From NCBI GenBank assembly GCA_021234535.1, contig CM037848.1:17315444-17379443 (forward strand): a DNA stretch of 64,000 bases, given 5' to 3'. The notes under the pieces were generated by a model. It did not search any database. It had not been told where the DNA came from and saw only the letters and a program-made list of their open reading frames with translations. Both the position numbers and the translations under genes were made by a program. Of this stretch, positions 35,947 to 47,105 are shown in pieces. How positions within the stretch are numbered: position 1 is the stretch's first letter; each line of letters begins with the position of its first letter. This DNA comes from Stichopus chloronotus (Eukaryota; Echinodermata; Holothuroidea; Aspidochirotida; Stichopodidae).

Positions 35947-36825
35947 CTAACCAGGTAGTATTTGGGAAACGGGGCTCCCTACCATGAACCAGAAAGAAAG
36001 GGCTAAAACCTGTGCTACTACAATATGTCGAGATGAATTGTAAGCCAATTGTACTTGTGCCAGATTATCATCCCATTCGGTACCATCAAGAGCTCCATAT
36101 CTACTCAACTGCTCCTTTAGGGTACGGTTAAACCTCTCTATGAGCCCATCAGCCTGAGGAGATTTTTGAATCCCAAAGGTCTTACACAAAGTTTGTACCA
36201 ACTCACTTTCAAATTGCCTCCCTTGGTCAGTATGTAAACGAAGAGGCCCACCATGCTCTTTAATGTAATTTTCAAAGATCAACTTAGCCACTGTATCAGC
36301 CTTTTGATCGGACATAGGGTACACATTTACAAAATTTGTGAAATGGTCTATCAGAACTAAAACATACCGATTACCTTTAGATGTAATAGGAAGCTCCGTA
36401 ATATCGGCAAATACAATTTCAAATGGTTTGGTAGACACAAAACTACATAAAGGAGCCCTTAATGATGGATTTGGGTTATGACGTGATTCAGAAGCTACAC
36501 ATTCTGAACAATATTTAACAATATCACTACGCATACATGGCCAATAACAAACTTGTTGAGCTCTGTGTAAAGTACGCTCTACACCAAAATGACCGGTGTG
36601 TGGGTCACCATGAAAACTTGATAAAGCCTCAGAAACCAATCCTGTGGGAATAATGGTTTGTAAAATGCATTGTCGAGGATAACGACGAACTCTTTTACAT
36701 AACAGTCCATCAACTAAATAGTCTTGAGAATTCTCTCCATAAACGTTTAAGACTTGCTGACTGATTACGCAACATATACATTGGAGGTTTATGATTCTCA
36801 CGTTTCCATTTACATACCTCAGCAA
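35947..36825 (-). pseudogene. Gypsy integrase
   Basis: A 292-codon frame. The zinc-binding region has HGDPHTGHFGVERTLHRAQQ and later YCSEC. The catalytic core shows FADITELP (first Asp), RLHTDQGRQFES (second Asp) and DGLIERFNRTLKEQL (Glu), so all D,D,E residues are present. Between GIQKS and PQADG, however, the family's usual TxYHPQ stretch is shortened by several residues, an in-frame deletion close to the active site. This is the longest surviving part of the element. Confidence 0.88.
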
Positions 36826-36852
36826 TAACTGGGTCTTTACATTGAGACATTC

Positions 36853-37234
36853 TTAAAATTTTGATATTTGGCACAAATGACAATGAAGACGCTTCAAGGG
36901 TTTCACTTGTTCCCTCTTGATTTGAAACATTACATCCCAACTGATCTTACTGTGGCATATGAATGTCATCCGTTTGATTACCACTGTCGCTCCACTAATT
37001 GTAGCTACACCTTTATCAACTAATGTTGCACTTTCCAGTTGAGGCAACCTCGCTAATGCATCTGCATGAGTGAACAACTCCTGGGCGATACTCAATTACC
37101 CAATCATATGGATCTAACTCAAAACTCAGGGGTTCTGCCCGTTTTGCAAAATCCTTAACAAATTTACGGTAATATTGTGCCAATCCTAAGAAAGTACAAA
37201 CTTGAGTGACATTTTTGGGGGTTGACCATTTCAA
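36853..37234 (-). pseudogene. Gypsy RT thumb fused to end of RNase H by internal deletion
   Basis: Minus 37234 begins MKWSTPKNVTQVCTFLGLAQ, then YYRKFVKDFAKRAEPL (RT thumb). It passes at once into YDWVIEYRPGVVHS, which belongs to the end of RNase H. The intervening ~150 residues, including the RNase H catalytic core, are missing. A frameshift near 37090 is followed by HADALARLPQLE in another frame. Confidence 0.82.
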
Positions 37235-37263
37235 TACCTTAGATACATTCTTAGGATCAGGTT

Positions 37264-38064
37264 TTATTCTATCTCCACCAAGTGTCCCAAATAAGTAACC
37301 TCACGTTTCAAAAGACAACATTTCTTGTCTTGAAGTGTGAGACCTGCTGCATGAAATCTCTGGAACACTTCCTCAAGATTCTCAAGATGCTCATCAAAAG
37401 TTCTGCCTAAGACAATAACATTGTCAAGATACACTAAAATCTTCCTCCAGCTTAAATCTCTAAAAACCAATTCCATCAACCGTTGGAATGTAGGGGGAGC
37501 ATTAGATAAGCCCATTGGAATTACCTTAAAGTTATATAGGCCAAAACCAGTATTGAAAGCAGTTTTTTCTTTACTTTCAGTAGACATTGGTATTTTATCT
37601 AAGGTTGAAAATAAACTAGAACCTGACAAAGAATCTAGCATGTCATCGATTCGAGGGAGTGGATGAGAATCTTTAACAGTTACATGGTTAAGTTTTCGGT
37701 AATCAATACAAAAATGAAAGGATTTATCTTTCTTTCGTACCATGACCACAGGAGCCGCCCAAGGGCTTTGGCGTTCCTCAATAACATCCCTCTAACAAAT
37801 CATTCACCTGTTTACGAATTTCGCCTTTCATAAGTGGTGATGTTCTATATGCTGCCTGTTTGATGGACTCTGGGTACGAATGGTATGTGCCACAAGATTG
37901 GTTCGACCAGGTCGGTCGCTAAAAATACCTGCAAACTTATTAAGTAAAGTTCTGACCTTTGTGACTTCATCTAACGAAAAATCAGATTCATCAAAATCAA
38001 CTGACGGAGGACCCGAATTATCAGCGTCATTGTCACTGCTTACATGTGAGTCATTTTCTATCAC
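37264..38064 (-). pseudogene. Gypsy reverse transcriptase
   Basis: The N-terminal part (38064-37828) has LLNKFAGIFSDRPGRTNLVA. After a frameshift near 37790, the frame 37749-37264 carries VMVRKKDKSFHFCIDYRKLN, SSLFSTLDK, IPMSTESKEKTAFNTGFGLY, GLSNAPPTFQRLM and YLDNVIVLG. Two lesions hit the active site: the YLDD box reads YLDN, and the LDLKSGYWQIPM region is shortened to LDKIPM. The enzyme cannot be active as written. Confidence 0.88.
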
Positions 38065-38106
38065 TCTATATTCACTATTATCCGAAATAGAGTATAACTG
38101 CTCTAG

Positions 38107-38720
38107 TTAAGTATTAGGATCAATAGATATGTCACACTGGTTTGGATTAATAACACAAACATTAGTGAATCCATTTTCAGCTCTGGCCAATGATCGAGCT
38201 ACCAGAAAATTCGGTTCACCAATGTGCGTAGGTTCAAACATAGCACAATATGTGTTAGGGGCAATTATTTCATCAGAATTATGTATTCTGGCTACTATAA
38301 TATACTCACTATGAGCAAGCAGGGTATAAGATGCCTGCACTATTACATCTGAACATAAAGGAATATTCAATGATGAAGTTACCAATGGCAGTTTCATTCC
38401 ATTAATTTCAATGTGACCATTCACAGAATCAATGATCACTTGGTTCGCAGTCATAAAATCCCAACCAAGAATCAATTTCTCCTTGATCCCTCTAGCTACT
38501 TGAACAATATGACAAATTTTTTGTGCACCAAAAAGAAGGTTAGTTTTGATGACCCAACGTTATCAATACTTTCACCTGTTACTGAGTGCAATGCAGAATA
38601 AGAATTATCCAAAGGCCTTTTCGCTAATGCCGAAATACTCATCCTAAGCTCTTCACTCATAACTGTATGGTCTGCACCAGTATCGATAAACGCATTTACT
38701 AATCTATCCTCCACAATCAT
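38107..38720 (-). pseudogene. Gypsy aspartic protease region
   Basis: Minus 38720-38496 contains NAFIDTGADHTVMSEEL, the catalytic DTGA motif of retroelement proteases. It continues, after a frame break near 38490, as MILGWDFMTANQVIIDSVNG (the ILGxDF flap/C-terminal motif) to a stop at 38107. Confidence 0.85.
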
Positions 38721-38865
38721 GGAAACATATATGGTAATTTATGACCATCCTTTTCTACATTGTCTGAGTTACAACCAACAATTTCTATGGGGAAGTCATT
38801 TTCATGCCTCACATTTGGCCTACTATTAACTGCAGTTGGCGGTCGACCTCCATCACCAACTGGTA

Positions 38866-39318
38866 TTAGTTTTCCTGATTGGATTTTACATCAAATTGGA
38901 CCCGTTTACTTGACTGCTGAGGGCTACTCGACGATCTATCTGTATATCGTATGGGACTTGATTGCCTACCCCTATTAGAGTTCTGATTGTATCGATTGAA
39001 AGGGAGAAAATCCTGTTGGTAAGATTGACATTCCCGATTCACAAAGAAATCATAATCACCCCTCTGTGGGCTACGGCATCTATGTGGGTAACCTTCACGA
39101 GCTCCATGTAAATCAAATCTACGATCCCGAGGGCTACGGGGCCTATGTGAATAACTACCATGAGCTCCATGTGGATCAAAGTTACGACCTTGGGGCCTAC
39201 GGGTTCTGTCCGAAAATTCATGACTAGAGTAACTCTCAGAAGTACGTTGTGGACTACGGCCTCTACTTACAGACCGATATCTATGTGGAGAATATCTACG
39301 TTCATGACTATAGTCCAC
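38866..39318 (-). pseudogene. Gypsy gag C-terminal Arg/Ser-rich region
   Basis: 150 codons dominated by R, S, P, H and Y (SPHRYRSVSRGRSPQRTSES, repeated RDRRFDLHGARE-like units), probably the nucleic-acid-binding tail of gag. Two near-repeats of a ~19-residue unit (FDPHGAHGSYSHRPRSPRDR and FDLHGAREGYPHRCRSPQRG) show internal duplication. No CCHC zinc knuckle was seen. Confidence 0.7.
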
Positions 39319-39564
39319 TCTCTGAGTGCTTTGAATCTCTAAGCTGTTGTTTTGTATCCCTAACCTGAAGCTCTAGCATACTCACTTTACTTACTAGGGT
39401 ATGAATACTTTCTTTCAGCCCTTGATAATCACCATTACTCAATTTAGATACAGCACCGGTAGTTTGATATGTATTGGCAGAATTTGGGGCCTTAATCTTA
39501 CTTGCCTCATGGGCCCTCTCAACTCTAGCAGCAATAAGTAAAGCAGAATCAAAATCATTTGCAC

Positions 39565-40068
39565 CTACAGTAATTCATGTACTTTCAGTTGGAGGTATGG
39601 ATCTAAGCCAGCCACAAATCTACGAAATGATTCACCCTCTCTTGCTTTAGTATCGTATTCAGGAAAAGCTTCTTTCACTAATCGTATGATCTCAGCTCTA
39701 TATATCTCAAGGGGTTCATTAAGACTTCTACGTCTGGCATTAATGAAAGTCTGAAACGTAGCAATAAAATTACGTCTCTTAAACGCTTCCCTCATTTTCT
39801 TTTTCACTTCCATATAATCTGCTTAAGTTGAGTCGTCCAGACTATCCCAATATCCAAATGCTCGGCCACCTAATCTAATGGGGAGTATCTGTGCTAAGCC
39901 AGTCGCACTAAATTCGTTAGAAGCCTGAACTGAAACTTCTAACCTACGACACTACTGACTAAAATCTTCAGACCCATCACCTGTAAATACAGAAGGTAGT
40001 TCAACCCTGGGCATTGGAATAAATCTATCAGTCTGAGGTGTGACCTTTCCTGAATCTGTTTTAGACAT
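39565..40068 (-). pseudogene. Gypsy gag (capsid-like) with two in-frame stops
   Basis: Starts MSKTDSGKVTPQTDRFIPMP at 40068. It meets a stop after GDGSEDFSQ (about 39952) and another after YWDSLDDST (about 39826), then continues in frame as a conserved gag segment: EVKKKMREAFKRRNF, SLNEPLEIYRAEIIRL and FRRFVAGLDPYLQLKVHEL. The order matches the retrotransposon gag domain. Confidence 0.82.
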
Positions 40069-40129
40069 GATACAATCTACAGTAAATACGAATATTGTTA
40101 ATACGTAATGAAACAATTTTGCACTCACC

Positions 40130-40803
40130 ATTTATGAATGGGTATGACAAATCACACAAAGTTGAGCCCTAGTAGACAGTGTGCTAAGGCTGTGAGCTCT
40201 GCCAACAAGGTCCTTGGTATTATTAATAGAACGTATGATTGTAAAAGTAGTAGTAATATACTGAAATTGTATAAATCTCTTGTTAGACCACATCTGGAAT
40301 ACTGTTGTCAGGCATGGCGCCCTTATCTACAGAAAGATATTGATAACATTGAAAAGGTACAATGTCGTGCTACAAAATTGATTCCAGATTTGTCTACTCT
40401 CAGTTATGAAGAAAGGCTTGAAAGAACTGGTTTGATTCCTGTTGAAATGCGTAGACTAAGAGCCGACTTGATTGAAGTTTTTAAAATCGTTAAGGGTCTG
40501 GAAAATATTAATCAGGCTACTTTTTTTAAATTGTCGGATGTTAGTAAAACAAGAGGTTATCAGCTTAAGTTCCAGAAGCACCACTGTAGACTAGACATTA
40601 GGAAGTATTTTTTCAGTCAGCGGGTTATTACTGAATGGAACAATCTGCCATGGGAGGCTGTCACTGCCACAACAGTCAACGGATTTAAAAACATCATCGA
40701 TCCTATTTTCCAGAAAAGAAGGGGACTCTACATAAGCCAGAGATGGCTGTCTGCCCCAGTTCTCATGACCCCATCAACATTTGATGCCGGTGGGCTCCGG
40801 TGA
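40130..40803 (+). pseudogene. LINE reverse-transcriptase C-terminal fragment (CR1-like), open frame
   Basis: An uninterrupted 221-codon frame: SPSRQCAKAVSSANKVLGII, KLYKSLVRPHLEYCCQAWRP, VQCRATKLIPDLSTLSYEER, DLIEVFKIVKG and ITEWNNLPWEAV. This is the region after the RT palm and the C-terminal domain; FADD and everything 5' are absent. It abuts the Gypsy leader on the left, so either 5' truncation on insertion or a rearrangement joined the two. It ends TGA at 40801-40803. Confidence 0.85.
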
Positions 40804-41515
40804 ATCGGTAAATTATTTTTATTTTAAATGTCCAATGGAATAGTCCAAAAAACGTATCACAATGGTCCATGGAAAAAAAAACTCAATGCTGACGGTGGTT
40901 GGTTTACTTACAGTTCTGCGGAAATGATAGCGTGAAGCGTCAAAACTAGTTTCCCACAATGGTAAGATGATAGACTCGAATATCCAGGATTAATAGTAGA
41001 TGACCTAGGAGTTAAATGTAGATGATTTACCGCCAAGTGCTTCCAGTCCTACAGTAAGTGTTCAGTGTAAACATAGTATGCTACATGAAAATATAGTAAC
41101 CAAGATTGCAAAGATCCACCGTCTTCGAAAAGCCACTTTTCGCTCCTCTGTCTAGCACGAGACAACCACAGAACCCTCCAGTTACTCGTAAGGAAAAGGT
41201 AGACTAACTCTCCGACTGCCTTGGGAATTACGTTGGTCGGGATTTAGGTTTAAACTCGCGTTGATGAAAACAGTTGCCAAGTGTTACATATAATACGGTA
41301 GGCCGTTGGACTCCAAAGTACGGTTTCGGTTATAAGCATATTGCAACAGTTCCTGATAGTATGAATTTATGACCTCATTTCAGTAACGGCAATTACGGCA
41401 ATAACGGCAATTACGTTACAAATTTCAAGTAAAATCTAGGTCTAGGTGACGTGTAAACGGAATGGTGACCATGTAATCAATATCACCCATTACTAAACTT
41501 TAAAAGATCTTTAAC
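40804..41515. other. LINE 3' flank and spacer
   Basis: Possible 3' UTR of the LINE, with a short (ACGGCAATT)n run near 41395-41415; no further coding signal. Confidence 0.4.
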
Positions 41516-41925
41516 TAATCACCTTAGAAGTATCAATAAGAAATGCCATGTGGTTTTCAAAATTTTCAAAGTTGGTACCTACTTTTCCTTGAAAGATAAG
41601 ACTCCTAAAACCCTTAAAGCTAATGCCATCTATTCTTTTGAAGGTTCCTGTGATAAGAACCAAACTTGCATTGGTAAGACAAAAAGGCATCTAGCAACCA
41701 GGATCAAGGAACATCTCTCAGGAAAATCAGCTATCCATGAACACATCACTCAGTGCATAGACTGCTGAACAGCAAACAGCATAACTTTACCATCATAGAT
41801 ACCGGAAATACAGATTTTGACACTCAAAATCAAAGAAGCCTTGCATATCAAAAAACTCAAACCTGTTCTAAATAACCAACTGTTCCAACATGGATCATCC
41901 TGTACACTCAGCATTTTCTAAAACC
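41516..41925 (+). pseudogene. Penelope-like GIY-YIG endonuclease fragment
   Basis: The frame 41550-41768 reads YFSLKDKTPKTLKANAIYSF, then EGSCDKNQTCIGKTKRHLAT and RIKEHL. This matches the Penelope-like endonuclease (Y.F.C..C...YIGKT.R.L..R..EH) with YIG changed to CIG. After a stop the domain end is visible: LTLKIKEALHIKKLKPVLNN then QLFQHGSSCTL (E..LIK..KP.LN). The RT is missing. It could be a second copy of the family seen on the minus strand at 8.9-9.5 kb. Confidence 0.85.
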
Positions 41926-42269
41926 TGTCAGACGTTATTTTGATACTATTTGTCTTATGTTATACTTTCTTGCCATTTTTGTATATTTCACTTACCTGAG
42001 GAGGAAGATGTTTGTATTAAACTATGACTTTCGTTAACATTTTAGTGTTAATTTGCTCTTTCATCTGGTTCTACAAACCTAACAAATTACTCTTACATAA
42101 ACAAATCTGTAATGGGAGAATTCTACTTATTTTGATAAGTATACTCTTTGACATATGAATGAAAGGAGGAGGCACAAGTCTCGCACCAACAACGGTTTAA
42201 GGATCTGGGGTGACCAAGTCAGTATAACTTGCTTGTCTGATTTAGTATTGTAGGTCAGTGGTAGGTCAA

Positions 42270-42450
42270 TATGCTCAACTGACTCGAGCTGACTCGAATA
42301 GTTACAGTGACTCGACTGGACTTGACTCTAGTGTGGTTGGACTCGAGTTCTGCTGAGTGACACGACATAACCGTGAAAGACTCTGACATGACTTGACATG
42401 ACTGGACTAGTGGAAGACTCGACTTGAGACTCAAAATTTAGTGACTCAGT
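42270..42450. repeat. GACTCGAGTC-rich patch
   Basis: Repeated TGACTCGA, GACTTGA and GACTCGAGT words in both orientations, the counterpart of 31740-31915. Confidence 0.5.
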
Positions 42451-43461
42451 GACAGCACTGCTCTATAGTAGACGAAAAACTATCGAGGGCTTTAGTCTTA
42501 CATCACAGGTTATTGTTGTTGGATTTTTTTCTCTTGTTTCGTAGCAATTGATTAGAAGTGTACTCCCTAAACAAACTATAAATGCACTAATACTGTAGTA
42601 ACAGATGGGATGTCACTTCGCATTAAAATAGATTAGGCATGTGCAGTAGGTGAGCGGAATGCAATTGTATGTGGCAAAGTGAAGTTAAATTCGATTACTG
42701 TAATTACAATAAATTACAAATACTAATTTTATGCCTAACCTATACTGTAGCCATGAGCCTAAGAAGATTCGGTTGAAACCAGTTTGGACACATGTAATGT
42801 TACTTCACATGTTCAAATGTTTAACCACGGCAGTTGTTAAAGGTAACAACATGCTGGATCTTGCCTCATGTACTACACATGCAACATGATCAGTGGGCTT
42901 ATCTTTTGACTTAAAACTTCTGTCGGTTGAAAAATTTGTTCCGATGTGCACAGGGCTGGGCTGGGCTTGTGAAACAAAGTTAAGAGACATTCGTAGTAAG
43001 TGACAATGCTCCAATAACAACACTTTGGTCTGCTGTTTGCGATTCTGATTTAAGATGTCTTAGTTGATTTAGCTAATCTAACCATTTTGACTTTCCATGC
43101 TTCAATAAATCAACAAAACATTAGCTTGCTCTACCTTATCAAAGCGCCCCATTAGCTTGAACTTACGAAGGCAGTCAAAAATGCAAGAGAGGAGAAATGC
43201 TACAATGTGTAAGATACAATATAAATCAGTTTATTACCACCATCCAGTTCAGCAAAAGTAATTTTGATGAATTCAAAATTGACTACACATTGATATTACA
43301 ATTATCCTTACAACAACCATGTAAAATGATTATCGTCGTTCAAACTTTGGTACGTAGGCCTTCTGTCTCTATTTATCTTATTCATGCACATGTCTGTACG
43401 TATGCTCTCTGTATTTAGCCTAACAGCCAAATATCTGTATGTACCTGCAAACAGACTAGCT
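42451..43461. other. Spacer, no feature recognised
   Basis: About 1 kb without a coding motif or repeat I can name. Confidence 0.4.
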
Positions 43462-43644
43462 ACAATCTTGGACAAAATTGTTGGAACACTTTGTCTTACG
43501 TTGCAAATATAATACTGAATTTTAGGTAAGAGGATTACATGAAACCCCACACCCCTTTCCAATGTTGCGCTACAGAAGTGACAATCCTATAGCCAACATT
43601 GAACAGGGACACGTGGTGTCCCAACGTATTTTGTGCAAGATTGT
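43462..43644. mobile_element. MITE with ACAATCTTGG ends, copy A
   Basis: The left end ACAATCTTGGACAAAAT (43462) pairs with the right end ATTTTGTGCAAGATTGT (ending 43644), continued inward by GGAACAC/GTGTCCC. The interior shares long blocks with 46138-46342 (CGTTGCAAATATAATACTGA, CCAACATTGAACAGGG). Its right flank (CTGAGTTTTTTGGGAGC...) recurs after the partial copy at 61630-61682, so the unit may be part of a larger element. Confidence 0.7.
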
Positions 43645-43759
43645 CTGAGTTTTTTGGGAGCAATTTTGGAGCGAAATTTTGAAGTAGCTCCACACGTTTC
43701 TACCAAATGCGTTAAAGTCAGAACTGTAGATTCAGCTTAATATTAAAATAATGGCAGAA

Positions 43760-45030
43760 CTGTTAGTAAAGGCTGGTTCTTTGTTCCTTGTGTCAGCAAA
43801 GGAACCTATGCAGTCAGGTTGGCATGTGTGTGTGTATGTGTGTGTGTGCATCTGTGACACTTGCTTAGGTACGCTCTAACTCAATAGGGGAAAGTCAGAT
43901 GAAAGTGAAACTTGGTATGTAGGTTTGCCATATTGAGAAGGTGTGCCCTGTTGTTTTTGGTGGAGGTCAAAGATCATCTGGGCGAACGGGGAACTGGGGG
44001 CAAAAGTCAGTTTTGCTTGGGTACGCTCTAACTCAATAGGGGAATGTCAGATGAAAGTCAAACTTTGTATGTAGGTTTGCCCTATTGAGAAGGTGTGCCC
44101 TGTCGTTTTTGGTGGAGGTCAAAGGTCATCTGAGGGAACTGGGGACAAAAGTCTGAAAACCTTGATATGCTATGGATGCTCTTATGTTCCATCAGTCCCC
44201 CTCCAGTGCATCATGGAAGTACTGCTTGAGTTAGCAGTTTCTTGATCAAATGTAAAAAGCAGCAGTGCTGTTTGCTGTACTGTAGGTGGTCACACCAGCC
44301 AAGTTTTGGCTGGATCAGTTTACCTCCTCGTGCCTGAGTGCTAATGTGTGCATTCATGTATATAAGTGTCTTTTCAATTAGTGAGGTGGACAGGTAACAA
44401 TGAAAGAAAATAAGTCAGTTGGTGTTCTTACCAGTTTAAACTAGACTCCAGGAGTTCCCTCCAGGGCATGCTATCAGTTTGATGGACTTTAAAGGGGCAT
44501 AGATGGGATAAGCCATATTGCAATTTGCAGAGCTACTTCTTGAAATGAGAGATTCACAGCTGTTTGTGTTTTGTAAAATGAATGGGATATTGCTGTATAT
44601 TGCAGAAATCAACATCTTCAATTTATTGCATTAATTGAAATGGCCTTTTTTGACATTTATGAACTCAGGCAAACAAGTACAAGGAACCATAGTGCCCTTA
44701 GGCTGTTGTGAAATAATGCAAAATACTTCTTTTCTCACAGATTGTATGAAACACTGTTGATGGCTGGGCACGTTAGTACTATGGAAGTGGTTCCATTTTG
44801 GTGCAAGTTCGTCATGTTTGGGGTCCAGTGTCTGAAATGGGCCATTTTATAAAGGCATGAAATATGTTTCTGTCTCTGCAGATTTTATGTTGCAGTGAGG
44901 TTCATGGTCAGAAATGGGCCATATGGGCTATTGTACAAAATAATGCAATATGCTCCCTTTTACTTCATAATTTACATTATACTCTCCATCTGTGCAAGGA
45001 ACCACAGTGCCCTTGGGCTCTTGTTTACAG
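43760..45030 (+). repeat. Modular dispersed repeat, copy 1 (with DR1 satellite array B)
   Basis: Order: head hairpin TTCCTTGTGTCAGCAAAGGA (43791), GT microsatellite (43827-43850), two ~150-bp satellite units with TTTTTGGTGGAGGTCAAAG (43964; perfect DR1 at 44116-44128), then a tail with ATGGAAGTGGTTCCAT (44781) and the end block CAAGGAACCACAGTGCCCTT (44995). Head, array and tail recur in this order at 48.4-50.6 and 53.8-55.2 kb. Confidence 0.75.
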
Positions 45031-45735
45031 TTTTGACCGCTAAATCAAGATTTGTGACCGCAAATTTTACATTGCATAAAGCTGGTTACATATATAATCT
45101 TCAGTCTTGTAATCTACGCAATTTTCTCACGGGTTGCTTTAATTTTCCTGTCGAAACATTTGGTAGAACATGGGTTTCATTAACATATACTGTCGGACGC
45201 TGTTGTTAGGTCTAAGTCAGCTTGGACAGGGAGGCTGGGGTTCGATTCATGGCATGACCATAGTGTTTTTCACTGCTCAATTATCCATTTATAAACTCAA
45301 ATGTCTGTCAACTTCTCATTTTTCATACATTCATGTATAACATAAGGTAATAGATATATGTATATTCATATAATGATGCAGCTCTTACATACAGACTGTA
45401 TGTACTCTGAAGTCCGTTGAAACTGCTTAAAATGACTGACATAATACAGTGCACCATGTACGGTACAATAGAATGGGTGCCACAATGTCACTGTTATGTG
45501 AATATGAGCAAACGTCACATTTATTAAATTTGCATTTTAGGGGTTTATTTTGTATAATGATAGTACACTTTTTTACTCAGATTAACCTGCCAGTCAGTCA
45601 TAACAATCATTAAGCGTAGTTACGTTAATACCAGACACTTCGTCATCACTGTGAACAATTTGAATAAATAACACATATACATCGATCTTCTTCCAATGGA
45701 CTACTAACGTGTTAGTTTTTTGGGGGGGTTGTTTT
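45030..45735 (+). repeat. ~700-bp dispersed repeat, copy 1
   Basis: Matches 63320-64000 through most of its length (for example TTCCTGTCGAAACATTTGGT, ACGCTGTTGTTAGGTCTAAG, TTTTTCACTGCTCAATTAT, CATCACTGTGAACAATTT). GGGGTTCGATTC at 45238 fits an RNA polymerase III B box; no clear A box was found. A tRNA-derived SINE or a longer unclassified element are both possible. Confidence 0.7.
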
Positions 45736-46137
45736 TTTTTTTTTTTCGGTACCTGTCTCAATACCAGAGTTTGAGCCCAAAGTACGTCATTTGTATCATA
45801 CAAAATGTTTTAAAGTAGTTTCCTGGTCAACAAGATGCATTGGAGTTATGATGTTACCTCCCCAATGACTGCATTTTATTAAGTACATTTAGTGCAAACA
45901 CATGGATTTGACTGACTTATTCCTCCCTTTACTCCGTACAGTAAAACATTGACAACATACACACAATAATATTATTACAGTAAACCAACTTCGGTATAGG
46001 CCCAAGACATGCCGAACATGCATTGCTGATGTTTCTTGTTGCAAGGAATATCATCCCCCATTTTGCCGTTTAACTTATTTCAAATTGATGATTTTTCCTG
46101 TGCCCCGCACATGCTTTTAACCCGTCGAAATTCTCAG

Positions 46138-46342
46138 ACAATCTTGGACCAAATTTTTGGGACACTTTGTTGTACGTTGCAAATATAATACTGAATTTTA
46201 GGTGAGAGGATAACATGAAACCCCGCACCCCTTACCAATGTTGCGCTTTAGAAGTGAATGTACCCTTTGAACAGCAATCCTACTGTATAGCCAACATTGA
46301 ACAGGGGTGCGGGGTGTCCAAAGGTATTTTGTCCAAGATTGT
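46138..46342. mobile_element. MITE with ACAATCTTGG ends, copy B
   Basis: Left ACAATCTTGGACCAAAT and right ATTTTGTCCAAGATTGT are inverted copies at 16 of 17 positions, extended by GGGACAC/GTGTCC. It shares its interior with copy A but differs by an insertion of about 20 bp (GTACCCTTTGAACAG). Followed by a T-run at 46376. Confidence 0.75.
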
Positions 46343-46969
46343 AGCCGGTCAGGTCTTAGCTATTGATCAGACCCTTTTTTTTTTTTTTTTTTTAAAGAAT
46401 AACCACTATACGATGAATATTGAATAACACAATACAACTGTGCTGCCTGTGGTCAGATCAGGGAGCACTTGTAGATTATCCCCTTTCCAATTTAACTCTA
46501 TACTGGTGTACTTAGATTATGAAAGGAAAGCCGTCGACCTGCTTTGATGTTGCCATCAGCCATGCATTCACCAAGGAACATCTACTCCTAACAATGGGTG
46601 AGCTATTCACAGCGTCTCTTTGCAAGCGACCGCGAGACCAGTGCGTAAGAAACTTTTGACAAGACGCCTTAGTACTTGTTGGCAGTATCATTTTTTAAGC
46701 AATTGTGAGATTAGAAATTTTAGAATTAACAGCACATTTCAATGACAATTTTCGTTAATTTTTTTAAATGGTATTGTGTCTGATATGTCAAGTCAGTACC
46801 AGACAGATTTGTAAAGGTACCGGGTAGTACGGGTAATAGTAATTGAAAAATGTAAATTGGTACTGAGTAGAACTGGTTCCAATAATACCAGTACCAACTT
46901 AAGTACCAGAATACCGTCCAACCCATTGAGTGAGTTGTTGTCTCCTCTGAATTTTGATTCATTTAACAG

Positions 46970-47105
46970 ATTATGCAAACTCAAACAAAGCTGGATACTC
47001 CATCAAAGAGACGAAGTTTACCACCTCTTAACCCCCGTAGTGAGGAGGATTCCTCCAAAAGGAGTGATGGACCAGCCAGAAGACCTAAGAAGAAGAAAAA
47101 TTCAG
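46970..47105 (+). CDS. Exon of probable TMEM237-like gene (Lys-rich N-terminal region)
   Basis: Acceptor TTTAACAG, donor GTATGG, 136 nt, leaving phase 1. It encodes (I)MQTQTKLDTPSKRRSLPPL, NPRSEEDSSKRSDGPARR, PKKKKNS. The ATG at 46973 may be the start, with a non-coding exon upstream, or the frame may enter from an earlier exon. The pattern RxLPPLxP...RPKKKK is reminiscent of the start of TMEM237, a tetraspan protein of the ciliary transition zone mutated in Joubert syndrome. The similarity is low-complexity, so the name is tentative; a nuclear Lys-rich protein is the alternative. The next two exons continue in phase 1. Confidence 0.6.

Larger units (their letters stand above)
35288..40068 (-). 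mobile_element. Ty3/Gypsy retrotransposon, decayed internal region
   Basis: In minus-strand order: gag from ATG at 40068, an Arg/Ser-rich domain, aspartic protease with DTGA, reverse transcriptase, an RNase H remnant, integrase with zinc finger and D,D,E core, and a C-terminal pol tail. The order PR-RT-RH-IN defines Ty3/Gypsy. It is broken by stops, frameshifts and in-frame deletions. On the gag side only about 70 bp of leader remains before LINE sequence starts (about 40130), so the 5' LTR is missing. Confidence 0.9.

Noticed and set aside
42077..42097. Complete 5' LTR of the Gypsy element
   Set aside because: Only about 20 bp match the 34930 LTR start; the adjoining sequence is Penelope-like. 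Kept as a hint in findings, not as a feature.
43308..43562. 84-codon minus-strand open frame
   Set aside because: Overlaps the ACAATCTTGG MITE and shows no motif.
45230..45250. tRNA gene
   Set aside because: Only a B-box-like word is present; no cloverleaf or A box could be built around it.
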